Shown one piece after another: positions 48,893-55,128 of a stretch of DNA of 55,128 nucleotides (position 1 is the first letter of the stretch; each line of letters begins with the position of its first letter). The notes below the pieces were generated by a model. That model was not told the DNA's origin. It saw only the letters and a list, made by a program, of their open reading frames with translations, and made no database searches. Source of the DNA: Candidatus Propionivibrio dominans. GTDB taxonomy: Bacteria; Pseudomonadota; Gammaproteobacteria; Burkholderiales; Rhodocyclaceae. A program made the position numbers and the translations under genes. Location of the stretch: assembly GCA_016709335.1 (NCBI GenBank), contig JADJNC010000021.1, positions 1 to 55,128 on the forward strand, given 5' to 3'.

Positions 48893-50090
48893 AGATGGGA
48901 AAGGCTTGCCGCCTTCGACGCAGAGGGCGCAGAGGCGCAGAGAACGCGGAGAAGGGAATAGCAGAACCTGCAATGGGCAAGATTTCGATTTTCCTCTGTG
49001 CCCTCTGCGCCTCTGCGCCCTCTGCGTTGAAAGTGCTTGCCTTTTCTTTCTTCCTTCTGACTCTTCCCATCTCTGAAGCCCGCGCCGAAGACGTGCTCTA
49101 CCTTTACAACTGGAACAACTACATTTCCGAAGAGACGGTGCAGCGCTTTGAGGCGGCCTGCAAGTGCCGGCTGAAGCAGGATTACTACTCGGACAACGAG
49201 GAGATGCTGGCCAAACTGGAAGCCGGCGCCACCGGCTACGACCTGATCGTGCCGACCGGCAACGCGGTTGAATCGCTGATCCGCCGCCAGGCGCTACGCC
49301 CGCTCGACAAGACGAAGCTGTCGCACCTGACGAACATCAGGCGGGAGTTTCTCGACACTTGGTTTGACCCCGGCAACCGCTATTCGGTCCCCTATGCCAG
49401 CACGGTGACGCTTATCGGTTACAACGCCACCCGGCTCGCCGAACTCGGCCTGCCGACCGACACCTGGGCGCTGATCTTCGAGCCAAGGTACCTGGAAAAA
49501 CTCAAGGGGAAAGTGACCGTGCTCAATAGCCAGCGCGAGCTGATGGCCGCCGCCATGCGCTACCTCGGCTATTCGGTGCAGACGCGCGATCCGGCGCAGT
49601 GGGATGAAGCCAAACGTCTGATCCTGCGCGCCAAGCCCTACTGGGCGACCTTCTCGAACAGCACCTATATCAAGGATCTGGCAATTGGCAACCTGTGGTC
49701 GCCCACGGTTACTCAAGCGACATGTTTCGCGCACAGCAGGACGCGCTGGAAGCCAGACGCCCCTTCACCATTGGCTTTACGACCCCGAAGGAAGGTGCGG
49801 TACTGGCCGTCGACAATTTCGTTGTGCACAAGTCAGGGCGACGTCCCGATCTGGCGCATTGCTTCATCGACTTCATGCTCGATGGCGCCAACGCCGCCGA
49901 CATCTCCAACCTGATCGGTGCCGGCAACCCGAACGCGGCCGCAACGCCGTATATCAGGTCGGAAATTGCCGGCAACCCGGCCATTTTCCCGACGGCTACA
50001 GAAATGCAAGGGCTGGAAATGCTGCGCGATTTCGACCCGAAGACGCGGCGCACCCTGTCGCGCATGTGGACCGAAATAAAAGTGCGTTAG
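48889..50090 (+). CDS. potD: polyamine-type periplasmic binding protein, frame broken near 49700
   Basis: The ATG at 48889 overlaps the potC stop, but the leader is odd: it runs through the inverted-repeat element, and a plausible signal peptide is only obtained from the ATG at 48973 (hydrophobic VLAFSFFLLTLPISEARA before EDVLYLYNWNNYISEETVQ). Then follow YSDNEEMLAKLEAGATGYDL, RYSVPYASTVTLIGYNATRL and IYIKDLAIGNLW-type segments. A base is missing near 49700, after which VAHGYSSDMFRAQQDALEAR runs to RMWTEIKVR. The length of about 400 is long because of the leader. Function: binds the substrate for PotABC. Confidence 0.85.
48911..49034. mobile_element. small inverted-repeat element in the potD leader
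   Basis: The left arm TTCGACGCAGAGGGCGCAGA (48914 to about 48951) pairs with a right arm ending CAGAGGGCGCAGAGGCGCAG in inverse (48994-49031). About 28 of the first 29 bases match. The element is flanked on both sides by GCTTGCC (48904-48910 and 49035-49041), a possible target duplication. It has no gene. Similar CGCAGAGG/GCGCAGAG repeats are known to me from many bacterial genomes. Confidence 0.6.
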
Positions 50091-50144
50091 TCTTGCCTGT
50101 TCCAGTTCGAAGGTTGTGAATTGATGGATGTAAACCTCCCAAGC

Positions 50145-50173
50145 CGTCATTCCGGCACAAGCCGGAATCCAGT
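50145..50173. repeat. ATTCCGGC hairpin repeat
   Basis: ATTCCGGC (50150-50157), loop ACAA, GCCGGAAT (50162-50169), with GTC before and CCAG after. The core is a perfect 8-bp stem. It lies between the convergent potD and kinase genes and may act as terminator or as a dispersed repeat; a worn copy lies at 14773-14800. Confidence 0.7.
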
Positions 50174-50192
50174 ACCTTCCTCTGCCATCAGT

Positions 50193-51869
50193 TCAATAGT
50201 TGAGCTGCGCTTCAACCCGGCTCAGGAAACCCGCCAGTGCTTCGTTCTCGCTGTCGAACACGATCGACTCGTCCTGTTCGGCAAGGGATAGAGGCTCGCT
50301 GTTCTGTAGTTGATACGCCAGGATCGCCAGGTCGGCGTCCGAGGCATCGCTACCGGCCTGTTCCCTGGCCAGCACTCGTTTCCGCAGGGCCGGCTCGGAG
50401 GCGCGGCAGGAGAGAATCCGGAAAGGGACATGCAGTGTCCTGGCCAGATTGCGGAAGATCTCCCGCTGCCAGTGCTTGAGGCTGGCCGCATCGATGACGA
50501 GGGGGAAGCCGGCTTCCAGAATGGTCTGCGCGAGCTGTTCCAGACGCAGATAGGTGGCCCGCGTCGTTGCCGCATCATAAAGGCCGTTGTCTGGCGCCGC
50601 TGTGCTGTGCGTCAGTGCGGGCACCCCGCACAGTCGTTTGCGTTCGATGTCAGAACGCAGGCGCAGGGCACCGATGTGTTCCAGCACGGCCTCGGAGACC
50701 CAGGTTTTCCCCGATCCCGAAACGCCGTGCATGAGCAGCAACTGCGTCCTGCGTGGCCGGCTTGCACGGCTGGCGAAGGCTAGGTATTGCGAACGAATTT
50801 CCGCCTCTCTCCGCGCGTCGTGCGGCTCTTCCTGAGCGGCGCGGATTCCCGCCACCTTGGCGCGAACCAGGGCGCGATAGACGCGAAAGAAAGGCAGGCA
50901 CTGCAATCCCGCGTAATCGCCGGTGGCTTCCAGGTAGCGGTTGAGAAAGCGGTGCGCAAAGTCAGGCCGCCCCCTTTCTTCGAGATCCATGCTCAGGAAG
51001 GCAACCTCGCTGATCACGTCGATCCAGCGCAGATTGGCATTGAACTCGATGCAGTCAAAAATCTTCGGCGCTCCGTGCACCAGGGCAATGTTGCCCAGAT
51101 GCAGGTCACCGTGACATTCGCGGACAAAACCGGCGCGCCGGCGGGATTCCAGAAAGCCTTCGAGTCGCACAAATTCGTTGCGACTCCAGGTTTCAAGTTC
51201 ATACAGTACAGCCCTGTCATTGGCGTCGTCTGTTCCGGCTTGGAGCGGCTTGAAATTCTGCGCCACCAGCGCCCATACCGCCGCAGGTGCGCCGTACTCG
51301 CTCCCCGCGCCGGCGCGCGCCACTTGTGCATGGAATTCGGCGATCTGCACGCTCAGCGCGTCAATTTTCTCTGTCCGCAATTCGCCCTGCGCCAGACGTT
51401 GGTCAAGCAAGGCCGATTGCCGGAATTCGAGCATCTTTACGGCATATTCAATGCCCTGGATGTCCCCCGGCCGGTTCGCTGCCGTTGCCCAGCCGGGGCG
51501 CGTCCGCAGTGCCGTAAATCGGTATGACGGAAAGATACAGTTCAGGAACCAGCCGGCAGTTGAGGCGAAACTCCTCGGCGCAGTAGAAGCGACGTTGCTC
51601 GAAGGCGGGTGAAGTCGAAAGCCGAGATCAACCGCTTTGATCTTGCAGGCAAAGATGCCGGTCAACAGCACTCAGGAAATGTGCGTCTCCAGCAGCGTTA
51701 CCTCCTCGACCGGATGCGGGTAGCGTGCCGGGTCTTGCAGCGAGCGCACCAGGGCGAGCTGGGAATCGGCCTGGGAATCGGCCTGGGAATCGGCCTGGGA
51801 ATCGGCCTGGGAATCGGCCGGGGCATCAAGCGCAGGGCCACCCCGCCCGCCGGGCGCCTGTTCTTTCAA
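50193..51869 (-). CDS. two-domain APH-like kinase / P-loop ATPase, broken N-terminus
   Basis: The N-terminal half is aminoglycoside-phosphotransferase-like: RECHGDLHLGNIALVHGAPK (catalytic loop) and FDCIEFNANLRWIDVISEVA. The C-terminal half has a Walker A LLLMHGVSGSGKTWVSEAVL, then ALRLRSDIERKRLCGV, and ends VFDSENEALAGFLSRVEAQL. This fused arrangement is a known bacterial family without settled role. The start is uncertain: TTG at 51869 is possible. Breaks: TGA at 51672 in place of the expected TGG (ETHIS-W-VLLTG), and slips near 51480-51615. Before these breaks, a run of five ADSQ repeats precedes LALVRSLQDPARYPHPVEEV. Confidence 0.8.
51759..51818. repeat. five perfect 12-bp tandem repeats
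   Basis: CTGGGAATCGGC occurs five times without change at 51759-51818, and a worn sixth unit follows. On the minus strand it encodes ADSQ repeated in the kinase N-terminal linker. The unit length keeps the frame, so slippage changes protein length only. Confidence 0.9.
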
Positions 51870-51888
51870 GTGAAGTGTTTCGCTTCGT

Positions 51889-52389
51889 TCAGCCCAGTAC
51901 CCTGAGCGCTGCGTCGTAATCGGGCTCGCTCTTGATCTCCGGGACCAACTGGCTGACATCACCTTGGCGGTTCTCGTCGAGAACGATCACCGCCCGTGCC
52001 GCAACGCCGGCCAGCGGACCATCGCTCAGCGCCACACCGTAGGCTTCGAGGAACTCGCGACCGCGCATGGTCGAAGATTAACACATCCTCCAGGCCTTCA
52101 GCGCCGCAAAACGGCTTTGCGCGAAGGGCAGGTCGGCTTCGAGATGCAGAGCACGAGCGTAATGACCAGCTTTGCGCGCTCTGGTTGAACTTGCGTACCG
52201 AGGTCCGCGGGTCGGCGTATCGATGCTTGGGAAAATGTTCAGAACCTTGCGCTTGCCGGAAAAACTGGACAGCGCAACGTCGGCCAGACCCTTGCCGACC
52301 AGCGTGAATGAAGGAGCGGTCTGACCTATTTGAGGGAAATTGCCAGCGACATGGACAGGATTGCCGCCGAGCGAGATTGTGCTTGTCAT
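51889..52389 (-). CDS. tpx: thiol peroxidase Tpx, frame broken and active Cys altered
   Basis: The start at 52389 gives [20 protein letters not shown], then [20 protein letters not shown] and [13 protein letters not shown], all Tpx signatures. The peroxidatic motif should read [13 protein letters not shown]. Here the codon is CGC (Arg) and one base is missing right after it, near 52206. Later slips scramble the frame, but [17 protein letters not shown] and the final [19 protein letters not shown] are all present before the stop at 51889. If the TGC to CGC change is real the enzyme is dead; next to a lost base, an error is as likely. Confidence 0.82.
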
Positions 52390-52538
52390 GTTAATTCCTT
52401 GTTTGTCATTGAGGGTGTAGTTTATAGCTCAGAATTTTCTTTGTCAGCATTTTGTGTGGATTGTTCATTGCGCAACTCCGTACACCTTTTCCTGGTCTAT
52501 CGGCTAACATCTTGGCTGCCCCACATCCGGAACAAACC

Positions 52539-55105
52539 ATGCACACCGATTCCCTGCCTGGTCGCTTGAAGACTATACCGCCACCGTGGCTGGTGAATAC
52601 CGTTCATCGATGTGGACATCCGTCCGCAGGGGACACTGGTGGTCAGCACCTGAACTGTGTGCGCAATCCTGCGCTGGCCGGTGAGCACCCGCTGCGGCTC
52701 GATGGCGTGGAACTCGAAACCCTCTCGGTCAGCCTCGACGGGCAACTGCTTTCCGCAGACGCCTACCGCCTGAGCGCAAACCAGCTTGTACTGAACGGGT
52801 TGCCCGAGCGCTTCACGCTGCAAACGCGGGTGCGCATTCAGCCGGACAGCAATACGCAGCTCTCCGGCTGTATCGCAGCCGGGACGGTTATTCTACGCAG
52901 TGCGAACCACAAGGTTTTCGCCGCATCACGTGGTTCATCGACCGCCCGGATGTCATGGCCTGCTACACCGTCACCCTGCACGCCGACAAGGCGGCCTTTC
53001 CCTTCCTGCTGGCCAACGGCAATCCGCTGACCAGTGGCGAAGAGCCGGATGGCCGCCATTATGCCACCGGGAAGATCCTTCCGGAAGCCCTGCTATCTCT
53101 TCGCCCTGGTTGCCGGCAAGCTCGATGTCCTGCGCGACACCTACTGCACCGCTTCCGCCGCAACGTCCGGCTGGCCATTTACGTCGATCCGGGCAAGCTT
53201 GATCAGTGCGCTCACGCCATGGCGGCGCTGAAGAAGTCGATGCGCCGGGACGAGGAAGCCTTCGGCCTCGAATGCGACCTTGAACACTACATGATCGTCG
53301 CGGTCGGCGACTTCAACATGGGCGCCATGGAGAACAAGGGCCTCAACATCTTGAACACCGGTACGTGCTGGCGCGTGCCGACGTGGCCACCGATGTCGAT
53401 TACGAGAATATCGACCGCGTGGTGGCGCATGAGTATTTCCACAACTGGACCGGCAACCGCGTGACCTGCCGCGACTGGTTCCAGCTTTCGCTGAAGGAGG
53501 GGCTGACCGTCTTCCGCGATCAGGAGTTCGGAGCCGACACGCACAGCCGCGAGACAGCGCGTATCCGCGAGGTGCGCGGCCTGCGCGCCGTCCAGTTCCC
53601 GGAAGATGCCGGCCCGATGGCGCGGTCGCCTTCCGGCGCGGCATGGATCTCTACTTTTCCCGCCATGACGGGCAGGCGGTAACCTGCGACGACTTCGTCG
53701 CGGCCATGGCCGATGCCGCCGGTTTTGACTTTGCGCCCTTCATGACCTGGTACCGCCAGGCCGGCACGCCAAAAGTCAGCGCGCAGGGGTAATTATGACG
53801 CCGCCGCCCGCCGCTACACGCTGACGCTGACCCAGAGCTGTGCCCGATCACCAGGGCAGGCCGAGAAAGCGCCTTACCTGATCCCGGTTGCCGTTGGCCT
53901 GGTCGACCCGCAAGGCAACGACATGAAACTGGGAGGCGGAGTCGAGGCGGGCATCGATTCGGGCACAACTACGCAAGTCCTGCACCTGGGCAAGCGCGAA
54001 CAGGTCTTCGTTTTCGAGAACATCGCGCAGCCGCCGGTGCCTTCGCTGTTACGCAATTTCTCGGCGCCGGTCGTCCTCGACTGTGCCTACAGCGAAGCCG
54101 AACTTGCCCATCTGCTGGCGCATGACAGCGACCCCTTCAATCGCTGGGAAGCCGGCCAACGTCTGTTCGGGCACCTGATTCGCAGTGCCGTCGTTCAGCT
54201 TGCGCAGGGCGAAACCCCGCCTTGCCGGCCAGCGTGCTCGCCGCCGCGCGCAAGGTTCTGGTCGGCGCTGGCGATCCGGCCTTCATTGCCAGAAGCGCTG
54301 ACGCTGCCCGGCGAAGCCACGCTCGCCGAGCAGATGGAGGTGGTCGATCCCGAGGTGCTGCACCAGGCGCTAACCGGGCTGGCGCGTTATCTGGCGAGCG
54401 GTCTGGAGGGGGAGTTCATCCGTCTTTATGACGCCTTTGCACCGCTTGGGCCGTATCGCCCGGTAACCGCGGAAAGCCGCCGTCGGCGCCTGCGCAACCT
54501 CTGTCTGGCTTACCTGAATGAACTCGATTCGGCGCCACCCAGTGCGCTGGCGCGACAGCACCGACAGCGCCGACAACATGACCGACCAGTTCGCCGCATT
54601 GTCGGTATTGGCCAACGCACCGGGTGCGGAGCCAGCCGAAGGCGAGTCCGCGCTGGCCGCCTTCTACAAGCGCCTGGCAACATGAAGCGCTGGTCGTCGA
54701 TAAATGGCTGGCGGTACAGGCCAGCAGCCGCCTGCCCGGCACGCTCGGACGCGTGGATAGCCCGACCCGTCACCCGGCGTTCGATCGGAAGAATCCGAAC
54801 AAGATTTACGCCCTGCTGCGCACCTTTGGCGCCAATCACCGCCACTTCCACGCCGGCGACGGCAGCGGCTACCGCTTCCTCGCCGCAGGATCGCTCCTGC
54901 ACCCGACCCGATCAACCCGCAAGTCGCATCGCGCCTGGCGCGCAGCTTCGACCGCTGGAAACGCTTCGATAGCGAACGCCAGCGACATGCGCGGGCAGCG
55001 CTGGAGTCGATCCGGCAGCAGCCGGGTCTGTCACGCGACGTGTTTGAAGTGGTGGAGAAAGCGCTGGAGTTGATGCGGAATGGTTTGCGAATCGGGCTGA
55101 TGTGA
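52539..55105 (+). CDS. pepN: aminopeptidase N, many frame breaks
   Basis: The M1 zinc peptidase is recognised in pieces across all three frames. The parts are [11 protein letters not shown], the [20 protein letters not shown] domain, [20 protein letters not shown], the exopeptidase motif [12 protein letters not shown], the zinc site [20 protein letters not shown], then the C-terminal domain [29 protein letters not shown] and [17 protein letters not shown]. The end is [20 protein letters not shown] and the stop at 55103. About eight to ten single-base breaks are needed. All domains are present in order at normal size, so the gene is probably intact in the organism. Confidence 0.88.
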
Positions 55106-55128
55106 AAACGAAAGCTCAATGTGGTATC

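Noticed and set aside
51759..51818. Possible CRISPR array
   Set aside because: The units are 12 bp with no spacers and are part of a coding frame.

Overview
This window reads as chromosomal DNA of a betaproteobacterium, most likely in the Rhodocyclales (Dechloromonas / Propionivibrio / Accumulibacter type). The reasons are the run sodB-xseA | exbB-exbD-lpxK-ycaR-kdsB-adk-hppA, the betaproteobacterial families DUF1840, DUF3579 and DUF2788, a BktB-like thiolase and a moderately GC-rich coding style. The genus assignment is inference. The sequence carries many one-base frame breaks. Several lie in genes a cell can hardly lose (kdsB, murJ, argD), and most resolvable cases sit in a short homopolymer. 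Most of them are therefore probably sequence errors and not decay. Broken genes are annotated end to end, with the break position given.

Region 1 (1-3.1 kb) is a metal-stress cassette: the tail of a Spy/CpxP-like periplasmic protein, a DUF302 protein and a CopA-type Cu(I) P-type ATPase. Region 2 (3.2-13.4 kb) is an accessory patchwork: a small inverted-repeat remnant with IS6-like ends, a DUF1840 gene, a truncated IS91 transposase, an MscS channel, an IS1634-like insertion sequence, two tandem DUF1254/DUF1214 genes (one exported, one lipoprotein), a 32-bp perfect palindrome and a truncated P4-type integrase. Region 3 (13.7-14.4 kb) holds an aberrant IHF/HU-like gene translationally coupled to a VanZ-like gene.

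Region 4 (14.8-33 kb) is conserved core. It holds sodB and xseA on the minus strand and two perfect inverted DnaA boxes. The envelope/energy run exbB-exbD-lpxK-ycaR-kdsB-adk follows, and then an H+-pumping pyrophosphatase with an added OmpA-like domain. Next come a YbhB/PEBP protein, murJ, rpsT with a good promoter and terminator, DUF3579, an orphan ParA, the arginine genes argD-argF-argG, and DUF2788-ppnP-yajQ.

Region 5 (33-42 kb) holds a SNF2 helicase, a likely rquA (rhodoquinone biosynthesis), a glutamine amidotransferase whose start codon overlaps that of a divergent retropepsin, a CoA pyrophosphatase, a CobD/CbiB protein and a BktB-like thiolase. Region 6 (42-55 kb) holds an HxlR regulator divergent from a cytochrome P460 plus redoxin, DUF1343 (NamZ-like) and DOMON-like genes, a polyamine-type ABC transporter (potABCD order) whose binding-protein leader contains an inverted-repeat insertion, a two-domain kinase/ATPase, a thiol peroxidase and pepN. 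Frame breaks are densest here.

Read together, the proton-pumping pyrophosphatase, RquA and the thiolase fit a bacterium that switches between aerobic and anaerobic, redox-limited life and may store polyhydroxyalkanoate. No tRNA, rRNA or CRISPR array was found. I did not find a clear multi-gene system of a wholly new type. The best leads are the IHF-like/VanZ pair, the pyrophosphatase-OmpA fusion, rquA, the palindrome and DnaA-box loci, and the repeat inserted in the potD leader.
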